A stretch of DNA of 64,000 nt from Enterobacter_D sp963521185. Lineage in GTDB: Bacteria; Pseudomonadota; Gammaproteobacteria; Enterobacterales; Enterobacteriaceae. The notes under the pieces were generated by a model. It did not search any database and had not been told where the DNA came from. It saw only the letters and a list, made by a program, of their open reading frames with translations. Shown here piece after piece: positions 18,576 to 26,337 of this stretch (positions are counted from its first letter, which is position 1; every line of letters begins with the position of its first letter). The translations under genes were made by a program, and so were the position numbers. The DNA lies in assembly GCA_963521185.1 (NCBI GenBank), contig CAUQTV010000005.1:248001-312000 (forward strand). Reading direction: 5' to 3'.

Positions 18576-20606
18576 ATGAAACGATCTGCGCTTATCCTCC
18601 TGCTGTTACCGGTGGCAGGCTGGGCGGACTGGTCTGCACCCGGCTTTCCCGATCTCACCGCAGAGGGCACCGGTATTTATCGCAGCCACGCCACGCTTAA
18701 AAAAGGCAGCTATCCGTTTACGCTGAACGCGGACACACAGTGCTGGCAGCCCGCCTCTGTGCCGAAGCTGAATCAGATGCTCTCGCTTAAACCCTGTGAA
18801 GGCAGCGCGCCACAGTGGCGCGTGTTCCGCGATGGGGAGTATCAATTACAGGTCGATACCCGTTCAGGTACGCCAACGCTGATGCTGAGCGTGGAAACCG
18901 CGCCGACCGCTACCACGACAGCCAGCGTTATGCGCCAGTGCCCGAAATGGGACGGCAAACCGCTGACCCTGGATGTCAGCAAAACCTTTGCCGAAGGCAG
19001 CGCGGTGCGCGATTTTTACACCCGGCAAACCGCCACCGTGACGCAGGGGAAAATCACGTTTACACCGGGCGATAACAGCAATGGCCTGTTGCTGCTGGAG
19101 AGTGCGAAAACGGACAAAGCCGCGCCCTTTAGCTGGCACAATGCCACGGTCTACTTCGTGCTGACCGACCGCTTCGAGAACGGCGATCCCACCAACGACA
19201 ACAGCTACGGTCGCCACAAAGACGGCATGCAGGAGATAGGCACCTTTCACGGCGGCGATCTCAAAGGGCTGACGCAAAAACTCGATTATTTATCACAGCT
19301 CGGCGTGAACGCGCTGTGGATTAGCGCCCCGTTTGAGCAGATCCACGGCTGGGTTGGCGGCGGTACAAAAGGCGATTTCCCGCACTATGCCTACCACGGC
19401 TATTACATTCAGGACTGGACGACGCTCGACGCCAACATGGGCCGCGAAGCGGATCTGCGTAAACTGGTTGATGAAGCGCATCAGCGCGGCATTCGCATTG
19501 TGTTTGACGTGGTGATGAACCACACCGGCTATGCGACGCTGGCGGACATGCAAGAATTTCAGTTCGGCGCGCTCTATCTTCAGGGCGACGAACGCAAAAA
19601 GATCCTCGGTGACCGCTGGACCGACTGGAAGCCCGCCGCCGGACAGAGCTGGCACAGCTTTAATGATTACATCAATTTCAGCGACAATCACGCCTGGGAA
19701 AACTGGTGGGGCAAAGCCTGGGTACGCACGGACATTGGCGATTATGACAACCCCGGTTTTGACGATCTCACGATGTCTCTGGCGTTTTTGCCCGATCTCA
19801 AGACGGAATCCACCGCCGCGTCCGGGCTGCCCAATTTTTATCGCCACAAACCGGATACCCGCGCCAGAGAGATTGCCGGCTACACCCCGCGTGACTATCT
19901 GACCCACTGGCTCAGCACCTGGGTGCGCGATTACGGCATTGACGGCTTCCGCGTGGATACCGCGAAGCACGTTGAAATGGCCGCATGGCAGCAGTTAAAA
20001 ACCCAGTCCACGCAGGCGCTGATGGAATGGAAGCAGGCCACCCCGCAAAAAGCCAACGACGCCGTGCCGTTCTGGATGACCGGGGAAGCCTGGGGCCACG
20101 GGGTAATGCAGAGCGAATATTACCGTCACGGCTTCGACGCGATGATCAACTTTGACTATCAGGAGCAGGCGGCAAAAGCCGCGGATTGCCTTGCCAGCAT
20201 GGATCCTGTCTGGCAGCAAATGGCGGAAAAATTGCAGGATTTCAATGTGCTCAGCTATCTCTCGTCGCACGACACACGCCTGTTCCGCGAAGGAGGTCAG
20301 CAGGCCGCGCAGCTCCTGTTGCTGGCACCCGGCGCGGTACAGATATTTTACGGCGATGAGTCTGGCCGGCCTTTCGGCCCGACGGGTTCCGATCCCTTAC
20401 AGGGTACGCGTTCCGACATGAACTGGCAGGACGTCAGCGGCAAAGAGGCGCAGCGCGTCGCGCACTGGCAGCGGCTCGGTCAGTTCCGCGCCCGCCACCC
20501 GGCCATCGGCGAGGGCAAGCAAACCACGCTTTCGCTCCCGCAGGGCTATGGTTTTGTTCGCGAGCACGGCGACGACAAAGTGATGGTGGTGTGGGCGGGC
20601 CAGTGA
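18576..20606 (+). CDS. malS: Periplasmic alpha-amylase
   Basis: 676 residues, as in E. coli MalS. Signal peptide of about 17 residues (cut after GWA). The GH13 barrel begins near residue 190 (ATVYFVLTDRFENGD). Catalytic residues: nucleophile Asp461 (GFRVDTAKH), acid/base Glu504 (MTGEAWGHG), Asp566 (LSSHDTRLF). The N-terminal ~185 residues form a separate beta-rich domain with two Cys pairs, consistent with the periplasmic disulphide known for MalS. Releases maltohexaose from longer dextrins for the maltose system. Confidence 0.97.
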   Translation: MKRSALILLLLPVAGWADWSAPGFPDLTAEGTGIYRSHATLKKGSYPFTLNADTQCWQPASVPKLNQMLSLKPCEGSAPQWRVFRDGEYQLQVDTRSGTPTLMLSVETAPTATTTASVMRQCPKWDGKPLTLDVSKTFAEGSAVRDFYTRQTATVTQGKITFTPGDNSNGLLLLESAKTDKAAPFSWHNATVYFVLTDRFENGDPTNDNSYGRHKDGMQEIGTFHGGDLKGLTQKLDYLSQLGVNALWISAPFEQIHGWVGGGTKGDFPHYAYHGYYIQDWTTLDANMGREADLRKLVDEAHQRGIRIVFDVVMNHTGYATLADMQEFQFGALYLQGDERKKILGDRWTDWKPAAGQSWHSFNDYINFSDNHAWENWWGKAWVRTDIGDYDNPGFDDLTMSLAFLPDLKTESTAASGLPNFYRHKPDTRAREIAGYTPRDYLTHWLSTWVRDYGIDGFRVDTAKHVEMAAWQQLKTQSTQALMEWKQATPQKANDAVPFWMTGEAWGHGVMQSEYYRHGFDAMINFDYQEQAAKAADCLASMDPVWQQMAEKLQDFNVLSYLSSHDTRLFREGGQQAAQLLLLAPGAVQIFYGDESGRPFGPTGSDPLQGTRSDMNWQDVSGKEAQRVAHWQRLGQFRARHPAIGEGKQTTLSLPQGYGFVREHGDDKVMVVWAGQ

Positions 20607-20620
20607 TGTCCGGTTTTCCA

Positions 20621-20699
20621 CCTCTCCCAGGGGTGAGGCCAGGGTGAGGGCGCGCTCCGGTTTTCTCCCTCTCCCTGGGGAGAGGGTCGGGGTGAGGGG
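20621..20699. repeat. Dispersed palindromic repeat (ccctctccc/gggagaggg family), copy 1
   Basis: Two adjacent units behind malS. The second is CCCTCTCCC-TG-GGGGAGAGGG followed by TCGGGGTGAGGGG. The same palindrome plus GGGTGAGGGG tail recurs at 47930-47998 and 51647-51680, each time directly 3' of a gene. Confidence 0.8.
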
Positions 20700-20832
20700 C
20701 AAAACAAATCACTTAAGTTTAAACATCCCCCAGCACATTCCTCTAATTCCGCCCTCTTTCCTCGATTTGCACCGCGCCTGCGCTAGCGTTAAGGTGAGCC
20801 AAATTTATAATCAGACCGATAGATCACCTGCT

Positions 20833-22089
20833 ATGACATTTTCACTTTTCGGCGACAAATTCACCCGCCATTCAGGCATTACGCGCCTGATGGAGGATCT
20901 CAACGACGGTCTGCGCACGCCTGGTGCGATCATGCTCGGCGGCGGAAACCCCGCGCAAATCCCGGCGATGACCGACTACTTCCACAACCTGCTGGCGGAG
21001 ATGCTCGAATCCGGCAAAGCCACTGATGCGCTGTGCAATTATGATGGCCCGCAAGGCAAAACCGAGCTGCTAAGCGCCCTCGCCACCCTGCTGCGCGACA
21101 CCCTCGGCTGGGATATTGCGCCGCAGAATATTGCACTCACTAACGGCAGTCAGAGCGCGTTTTTCTACTTATTCAACCTGTTCGCCGGTCGTCGCGCGGA
21201 TGGAACCACCAGAAAAGTGCTGTTCCCGCTGGCACCGGAATACATTGGCTATGCCGATTCCGGACTGGAAGAGGATCTGTTTGTCTCCGCGCGCCCGAAC
21301 ATTGAGCTGCTGCCGGAAGGCCAGTTCAAATATCACGTTGATTTCGAGCATCTGCACATTGGCGAAGAGACGGGCATGATCTGTGTGTCGCGCCCGACCA
21401 ACCCGACCGGCAATGTCATCACCGATGACGAGCTGATGAAGCTCGACGCGCTGGCTAACCAGCACGGCATTCCTCTGGTTATCGACAATGCCTATGGCGT
21501 GCCCTTCCCCGGTATCATCTTTAGCGAAGCGCGCCCGCTGTGGAACCCGAACACCGTCCTGTGCATGAGCCTCTCCAAGCTGGGCCTGCCGGGCAGCCGC
21601 TGCGGCATCATCATCGCCGACGAGAAAATCATTTCGGCCATTCGCAACATGAACGGCATTATCAGCCTCGCGCCCGGCGGGATTGGCCCGGCAATGATGT
21701 GCGAGATGATCAAACGTAACGATCTGCTGCGCCTGTCGGAGACGGTCATCAAACCGTTTTACTACCAGCGCGTGCAGGAAACCGTCGCCATTCTTCGCCG
21801 CTACCTGCCGGAAGAGCGCTGCCTGATCCACAAACCGGAAGGGGCCATTTTCCTGTGGCTGTGGTTTAAGGATCTGCCAATCACCACCGAACTGCTGTAC
21901 CAGCGGCTGAAAAAGCGTGGCGTGCTGATGGTGCCAGGGGATTACTTCTTCCCCGGCCTCGACAAACCCTGGCCGCACACGCACCAGTGCATGCGCATGA
22001 ACTACGTGCCGGATCCCGACAAAATTGAAGCGGGCGTGAAAGTGCTGGCGGAAGAGATTGAATTCGCCTGGCAGGAGAGCCAGCGCTAA
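20833..22089 (+). CDS. avtA: Valine-pyruvate aminotransferase
   Basis: 418 residues (E. coli 417). PLP-dependent class I aminotransferase making alanine and 2-oxoisovalerate from valine and pyruvate. The PLP-lysine segment is SLSKLGLPGSRCG; also RPTNPTGN, and DNAYGVPFP with the cofactor Asp. A frame extends 63 codons upstream through the repeat, but identity to E. coli starts at MTFSLFGDKF. Confidence 0.97.
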   Translation: MTFSLFGDKFTRHSGITRLMEDLNDGLRTPGAIMLGGGNPAQIPAMTDYFHNLLAEMLESGKATDALCNYDGPQGKTELLSALATLLRDTLGWDIAPQNIALTNGSQSAFFYLFNLFAGRRADGTTRKVLFPLAPEYIGYADSGLEEDLFVSARPNIELLPEGQFKYHVDFEHLHIGEETGMICVSRPTNPTGNVITDDELMKLDALANQHGIPLVIDNAYGVPFPGIIFSEARPLWNPNTVLCMSLSKLGLPGSRCGIIIADEKIISAIRNMNGIISLAPGGIGPAMMCEMIKRNDLLRLSETVIKPFYYQRVQETVAILRRYLPEERCLIHKPEGAIFLWLWFKDLPITTELLYQRLKKRGVLMVPGDYFFPGLDKPWPHTHQCMRMNYVPDPDKIEAGVKVLAEEIEFAWQESQR

Positions 22090-22096
22090 ATATATC

Positions 22097-22127
22097 CGGG
22101 CTTTTTTCATTAAAAAGCCCGTTTTTT
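22097..22127 (+). terminator. avtA terminator
   Basis: Stem CGGGCTTTTT / AAAAAGCCCG followed by TTTTTT, 8 nt after the avtA stop. Confidence 0.9.
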
Positions 22128-22477
22128 ATTTAAACACTAACGTCACGGAGTATTATTAAAATAATGTTTTTGATGCGATATATCCCTTCCGAATTAACAA
22201 AGCAGCGAATTTATATTTATCAAGTTTCTTAAGAAATAAATGAAAGTTAATTACAGCTACACATTACTGTAAAGATTAAGTACAGCTTACACATCACCTA
22301 AAAAATACAAACACTTGATATTAAAAGAAATTAATGTTTTAGCGCATAGCTCAGCTTAAGAATAATCACATTTTATTAACTTCCCATCAAAATATCACCA
22401 ACAAATCTTGTAGGTCTGAAAAAGCCACTTACACTGATTAATACGCCGTCCGGCGTTTTATTAAGTGGAGTATTGTT
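22128..22477. promoter_or_regulatory. AT-rich leader of the lipoprotein gene
   Basis: 350 bp, markedly AT-rich compared with the rest of the window. Two near-identical segments TTACAGCTACACATTAC (22251-22267) and TACAGCTTACACATCAC (22281-22297) repeat at about 29-30 bp, as expected for paired regulator sites. A GC hairpin ACGCC-GTCC-GGCGT (22443-22456) followed by TTTTATTA sits just before the Shine-Dalgarno (GTGGAG) and looks like an attenuator or processing stem. AT-rich leaders in enterics often bind H-NS. All roles are inferred. Confidence 0.5.
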
Positions 22478-23680
22478 ATGGCTACTAATAACGTAAGCCA
22501 CCTGAGCGTCATTGCGGTGGCGGTACTTCTTGCATTCTCATTATCAGCGTGTAGTGGCGGTGGCTCTCATCACTCCTCTACGGCAAAAACAACGCCGACG
22601 ACGGGAACATCCGGTAGTTCAGGTAGTGACGATGGCTCATCAACAGCAGGCAACGGCTCCGGATCAGGCGGAACCGGTACAGGCACGGGTAGTGGGTCGG
22701 GAACCGGTGGCACAGGCGGTACGGGTGGCACCAGCGGCACCGACGGCACGGGGGGAACGGATACCGCGTCTAACGGTGCTGTGAGCACGATCCTCAGCGA
22801 TACCGGTGAAACCGTCTCCGGCGTTGGCACCACGCTCGATAATCTCGGCAGCCAGTTGCCCACCGATAATCCGGTCACCTCAACCGTTGCGACCACCGTC
22901 AGTGGTCTGGGAACTGCCGTTGATACCGCAGGCACCGGCATCACCAGCGGGATTGGCGATTCTTCTAACCCGAATGGCGTGGGTACCACCGTCGCGGGCG
23001 TGACCACCACCGTGACCTCACTGGGTACAACGGTTTCTGACGTCGGCACCAACCTTGCCAGCACCACGTCTGGCACGCAATTAAGCGGCGTGACCGGGGC
23101 GGTCGGCACGGTAGTCGACAGCACCGGTAAAGTGGTGAGCGGCACAGGCAATGCGCTGACTAACGTGGTGCAAAGCGATGGCGTCACCAAAGTGACCACT
23201 GGCGCGACCACGCTGGTCAACAATACCGTGGGCGGTGTGGAAACCGTCACGCAGAAAGTGGGTGGCGCAACCGGTCTGGGTACGCCGGTCAGTAATCTGC
23301 TGACCTCCGTCGGCAACGGCGTCAGCGGCGTTGGCACCAACGTCAGCAGCAGCAATCCTGGGCTGAACGGCGTGGGTCAGGTGGTGAATAACCTCGGTCA
23401 GACGGTCACCGATGTGGGGGGTCTGGTGAAACCGGCGTCTGCCAGTTCAACACCGGCAACCTCTGGCGGTACCGGTGCCATCTCGGTTGATGCCAATGCT
23501 AGCACCACCAACAATGGCCTGGTCGCCAACCTTGGCGCAACGGTAAACAGCCTGACGGCGGGCGTAACCGCCACCGCCGCGAATACCAGCACGACCAACA
23601 CCAGTGGAACCACCGCCACCGGCCCGCTTAGCAGCGTGACCACCCTGGTTGGCGGAATTTTAACCCCTAAAAATCAATAA
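22478..23680 (+). CDS. Gly/Ser/Thr-rich repetitive surface lipoprotein
   Basis: 400 residues. Lipoprotein signal with lipobox LSAC, Cys25 followed by Ser. Residues 26-100 are low-complexity Gly/Ser/Thr with collagen-like Gly-X-X triplets (GTGGTGGTGGTSGTDG, about 76-91). Residues 100-320 are an irregular repeat in which Val/Leu and Gly recur about every seven residues (for example TTVSGLGTAVD, TTVSDVGTNL, NGVSGVGTNV). The tail is Thr/Ser/Ala-rich. There is no Trp or Tyr, one Cys and almost no charge. No enzymatic motif. Likely an extended surface or matrix protein. Its 3' neighbour is an outer-membrane TpsB-type transporter, a plausible exporter. I know no named homologue; automated pipelines would probably call it collagen-like. 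Confidence 0.85.
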   Translation: MATNNVSHLSVIAVAVLLAFSLSACSGGGSHHSSTAKTTPTTGTSGSSGSDDGSSTAGNGSGSGGTGTGTGSGSGTGGTGGTGGTSGTDGTGGTDTASNGAVSTILSDTGETVSGVGTTLDNLGSQLPTDNPVTSTVATTVSGLGTAVDTAGTGITSGIGDSSNPNGVGTTVAGVTTTVTSLGTTVSDVGTNLASTTSGTQLSGVTGAVGTVVDSTGKVVSGTGNALTNVVQSDGVTKVTTGATTLVNNTVGGVETVTQKVGGATGLGTPVSNLLTSVGNGVSGVGTNVSSSNPGLNGVGQVVNNLGQTVTDVGGLVKPASASSTPATSGGTGAISVDANASTTNNGLVANLGATVNSLTAGVTATAANTSTTNTSGTTATGPLSSVTTLVGGILTPKNQ

Positions 23681-23690
23681 AGACTGTTCC

Positions 23691-23715
23691 GTGCCCCCCG
23701 CCCGGGGGCACGTCT
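23691..23715 (+). other. Hairpin between lipoprotein and TpsB genes
   Basis: GTGCCCCC / GGGGGCAC stem with a 5-nt loop followed by GTCTTTG. A weak terminator or processing stem that would make the transporter less abundant than the lipoprotein. Confidence 0.55.
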
Positions 23716-23768
23716 TTGTGAATGATTCATCATCCACATTTGTGTGATGACAGATAAGGGATTGCGCC

Positions 23769-25484
23769 ATGAGACTACCATTATGCTATGCGCTGATGTG
23801 CGGCGCGGTACTGAGCATTGCCCGGGCGGATACGCTTCCCGCCATTATCGACTCTGTTAACCCTGCTAAACCGGCACCCAATACGCAAGATCCTAACGCG
23901 GCTGCGGCGTCTGCACCCAAAGTCACGTTGCCCAAATCCGAATCGAAACTGACGCCCGACACGCCCATCAAAGTCGGCCATATTCAGTTTATCGGCGGCA
24001 AGATCTACCCGTTAAAAACGCTGCTCGCCCCCTTTCGCCCCTATGCGGGCAAAACCGTGCCGCTAAAAGACATCATTCGCCTGACAAATGAGATTACCGC
24101 CCGCTACCGCGCTGATGGCTATCCGCTCTCCTACGCCTGGCTGCCGGAGAATAATTTTCAGAACGGGAATATCAGGATCGTGCTGGTGGAGGGCTACGTC
24201 GCCCACAGCGACATCAAAAGTAACAATGCCAGCATCGCCGAGCGCGTAAAGCGGCTGGCAGAAAAAGTGATGGCGGAGAAGCCCTTACGCCAGGACACCT
24301 TCGATCGCTACAGCCAATTGATGACGCGTACGCCCGGCGCTAAGGTCGATGTGAACGCGCAAATGCCGAAGAATATTTATGGCGCGGCGGTGATGCAGAT
24401 AGACGCCAGTCAGCCCCGCATCTGGGATCTTTCTTCGACCCTTGATGCCCGCAAAGGCGAAAACCTCGCGCTGGTCAACGGCACGTTGAGCAACCTGACA
24501 AGCTATGGCGACCAGCTTGGCGTCGCGACCTTTGTCCCGCTGGACGATAACACTCATAAAACCTACGTGGGCGTAAACTATCAGCAGTTTCTCAACGACG
24601 AAGGGCTGACCATGCAGTTTAAGGGCAGCTTTTATCGTGACGATCCGAAAGAGTACACCCCGCTGCTCACGATCCCCGGTTTCACCGTGGACGCCCGTCA
24701 GAAATCGACCCAGTACAATGGCGGCGTGAGCTTTGGCTATCCGCTGCTGCTGACCCGGCAAAAACAGGTCAGCGTCACCGGCGGGATTGATTACACCAAC
24801 AAGCGTAACGACTACGATCTGCGCGCACGCGGGTTTGGGCTGACGGTGCCGCTGGAATCGCAAAGCCAGCACGTGCGCTACCCGGCGCTCGATTTAGGCA
24901 TTACGGGCTATCGCGAATTTACCAAAGCCAGCATAACCGGGCGTCTGAACCTGCGCCAGGGGCTGGACACGCTGGATGCGGATGCGAGGCCGGCCGCCGG
25001 AACCGATCTCGATTTTACCCGCTGGAAAGGCAACGTTGATGCGGCCTGGATGATGACCGAAAAATGGCGCTTAAGTACCTCAATGGAAGGGGTATGGTCC
25101 GATAACGATCTGCCGGAATCCGAGCGCGTGCAGTTTGGCGCGCAGCGCTTTGGCCGCGGCTATCAGGATGGCGAAGCGAGCGGTGATTACGGCTATGGCG
25201 GACAACTGGAACTGCGCTATATGCACATGCGCAAAGAGAGCAAATGGCTGGCGACTGTGCAGCCCTACCTTCTCGCCGACAACGCGCACACCTGGTACAA
25301 CGCGCCAGGGTATCGCGCTCAGCGCTTAAGTTCGGTGGCGGCAGGGGTGATGGTGGGCGATAACAAACACTACACGCTGGCAGTAGAAGCGGCACGCCCG
25401 ACGGGGGATTTGCCCTTAGATGCCGATCGCCGCGACTGGCGCTACAGCCTGACGGTGACGTGGAATTTTAATAACTTACGCTAA
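23769..25484 (+). CDS. ShlB/FhaC/HecB-family outer-membrane transporter (TpsB)
   Basis: 571 residues. Signal peptide (cut after ARA20). Pro/Ala-rich linker 25-60. POTRA domain about 67-145 (IKVGHIQFIGGKIYPLKTL; the typical end IRIVLVEGYV at 135-144), a second POTRA-like segment to about 215, then a beta-barrel to the C-terminus. The barrel carries the L6 motif FGRGY (461-465), matching the (V/I)RG(Y/F) signature of Omp85/TpsB proteins. It secretes a partner across the outer membrane. The chain ends WNFNNLR rather than in an aromatic residue. No large TpsA exoprotein with a TPS domain is nearby; the lipoprotein 88 bp upstream is the only candidate cargo. Confidence 0.9.
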   Translation: MRLPLCYALMCGAVLSIARADTLPAIIDSVNPAKPAPNTQDPNAAAASAPKVTLPKSESKLTPDTPIKVGHIQFIGGKIYPLKTLLAPFRPYAGKTVPLKDIIRLTNEITARYRADGYPLSYAWLPENNFQNGNIRIVLVEGYVAHSDIKSNNASIAERVKRLAEKVMAEKPLRQDTFDRYSQLMTRTPGAKVDVNAQMPKNIYGAAVMQIDASQPRIWDLSSTLDARKGENLALVNGTLSNLTSYGDQLGVATFVPLDDNTHKTYVGVNYQQFLNDEGLTMQFKGSFYRDDPKEYTPLLTIPGFTVDARQKSTQYNGGVSFGYPLLLTRQKQVSVTGGIDYTNKRNDYDLRARGFGLTVPLESQSQHVRYPALDLGITGYREFTKASITGRLNLRQGLDTLDADARPAAGTDLDFTRWKGNVDAAWMMTEKWRLSTSMEGVWSDNDLPESERVQFGAQRFGRGYQDGEASGDYGYGGQLELRYMHMRKESKWLATVQPYLLADNAHTWYNAPGYRAQRLSSVAAGVMVGDNKHYTLAVEAARPTGDLPLDADRRDWRYSLTVTWNFNNLR

Positions 25485-25518
25485 AGAGTGTGCGTTTGAA
25501 GCGGGACTCGGAAGGGGT

Positions 25519-25550
25519 GGCAGGACCACGAATGATCCTGCCGGTTTTTT
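25519..25550 (+). terminator. Terminator of the TpsB gene
   Basis: GGCAGGA / TCCTGCC stem, 10-nt loop, then GGTTTTTT. Its T-run overlaps the stop codon of the convergent 49-aa peptide gene. Confidence 0.85.
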
Positions 25551-25698
25551 ATTGCTTAGTACGCGGTACTACACCCTGAAAGTTTAGCTCAATACCTTGA
25601 GCTTCAAATTTGTTCACCCTCAGGCTTTGAGCCTTAAGTGATACACCTCCGAGTACAATCACAGCGAGTAACACAACGGTCAGAAGAACAAACTTCAT
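25549..25698 (-). CDS. 49-residue single-span membrane peptide, candidate type I toxin
   Basis: Too short for normal gene calling. Reads MKFVLLTVVLLAVIVLGGVS, then LKAQSLRVNKFEAQGIELNF and QGVVPRTKQ. Residues 2-19 are a continuous hydrophobic segment after one Lys; the tail is polar with net positive charge. AGGAG lies 9 nt before the ATG, but that Shine-Dalgarno is inside a hairpin (25704-25722). It has a long structured leader containing a 19-nt complement of an upstream small RNA. Size, topology and leader match type I toxins such as TisB or ZorO in style, not in sequence. It could instead be a harmless small membrane or secreted peptide. I do not recognise it. Confidence 0.65.
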   Translation of the reverse strand: MKFVLLTVVLLAVIVLGGVSLKAQSLRVNKFEAQGIELNFQGVVPRTKQ

Positions 25699-26002
25699 CA
25701 GTCGGTCTCCTTTGACGGAGCCGGTTCCCGTTCCCTCCCGTTAATCCGGTATTCACTGGAGGCGCAATCAAAGTGTTGGCTTGGATCGCTTGGGTCGGCA
25801 ATGCGAACAGGCTCTCATTCCCGGCAGAGGGCTAGTCTGATGAGAGGCCCAGGCGAGTGCTACCCCGCCACTTAGAGACTCACGTATAAGCATCTAAGGG
25901 GCGGGAGTGCACGCACCCGCTTGCACGAACTCAAGGATCGTTCAACGTGAACATTCTGCATCAATTGAATTAATAAGGATATTATTTGCGAGGTCCAGAA
26001 AC
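25699..26002 (-). ncRNA. Structured leader of the 49-aa peptide mRNA
   Basis: About 300 nt with strong stems. A Shine-Dalgarno hairpin (25704-25710 / 25717-25722). The small-RNA complement at 25776-25794. A 9-bp stem with one bulge (25810-25818 / 25840-25849). A 13-bp stem with one mismatch (25864-25876 / 25893-25905). A separate promoter was not clear; TAATAT within 25975-25985 on the minus strand is a possible -10. An 85-codon open frame overlapping this region has no ribosome-binding site and conflicts with the stems. Confidence 0.5.
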
Positions 26003-26140
26003 GAAAAAACCGCTCGGCCAGAGCGGTTTTAGCGTCCCTGCATACAGCAGAGAAGATACCTTGGTATGGGAAGGTTAGCGGCCTTCCGGATACTGCATAG
26101 CGATTGCAGTATCGATATAACCCAAGCAATCCAAGCCAAC
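26003..26140 (-). ncRNA. Predicted 137-nt small RNA, candidate antitoxin of the 49-aa peptide
   Basis: Starts at a promoter (-35 TTGGAA, 18 bp, -10 TATAGT) and ends at an intrinsic terminator (26004-26030). Its 5' end (26139-26121) is a 19-nt stretch that pairs over its full length with 25794-25776 of the peptide leader on the same strand, including one G-U pair. Downstream are stems at 26090-26097/26105-26112 (8 bp), 26069-26074/26082-26087 (6 bp) and 26056-26060/26063-26067. No open frame. If no transcript terminates here, the same pairing would close a 364-nt folded domain of one long RNA instead. Confidence 0.55.
26004..26030 (-). terminator. Intrinsic terminator of the predicted small RNA
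   Basis: Perfect 10-bp stem AAAACCGCTC / GAGCGGTTTT with a 5-nt loop. On the minus strand the stem is followed by further T residues, giving six in a row. On the plus strand the run is only four, so it is directional. Confidence 0.8.
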
Positions 26141-26146
26141 GGAATA

Positions 26147-26176
26147 ACTATACACTCAGCAGTAAAGTCATTCCAA
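26147..26176 (-). promoter_or_regulatory. Promoter of the predicted small RNA
   Basis: Minus-strand -35 TTGGAA (26171-26176) and -10 TATAGT (26147-26152) with 18-bp spacing. The expected start, about 26140, coincides with the first base of the 19-nt complementary segment. Confidence 0.6.
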
Positions 26177-26337
26177 TAATTTTGTCCAGTGTACTTGTCA
26201 CTTTGCGTTCATCTTTCGGGTTTCGCGAAATGCTTTTTAAGGGGCTAACCGCGCACTCAGGCGGTGGTGGCGTAACCGGCCAGAATCGGGGAAACCGCCA
26301 GATTTGTCATTTGCATGAGCAATTCTGGCGTTCTGCC

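Noticed and set aside
22570..23355. 261-codon frame opposite the repetitive lipoprotein
   Set aside because: Mirrors the Gly/Thr repeat as Pro/Val repeat; no start signal.
25872..26129. 85-codon open frame on the minus strand across the structured RNA
   Set aside because: No ribosome-binding site, spans the terminator stem and the strong leader hairpins, and its sequence is not protein-like.
25776..26139. Retron-type msr-msd element suggested by terminal inverted repeats around a structured RNA
   Set aside because: No reverse transcriptase gene in the neighbourhood, and a strong terminator interrupts the RNA.
26147..26170. LexA (SOS) box at the small-RNA promoter
   Set aside because: CTG is followed at the right distance by AGT or TAG, not CAG; no real match to CTG-N10-CAG.
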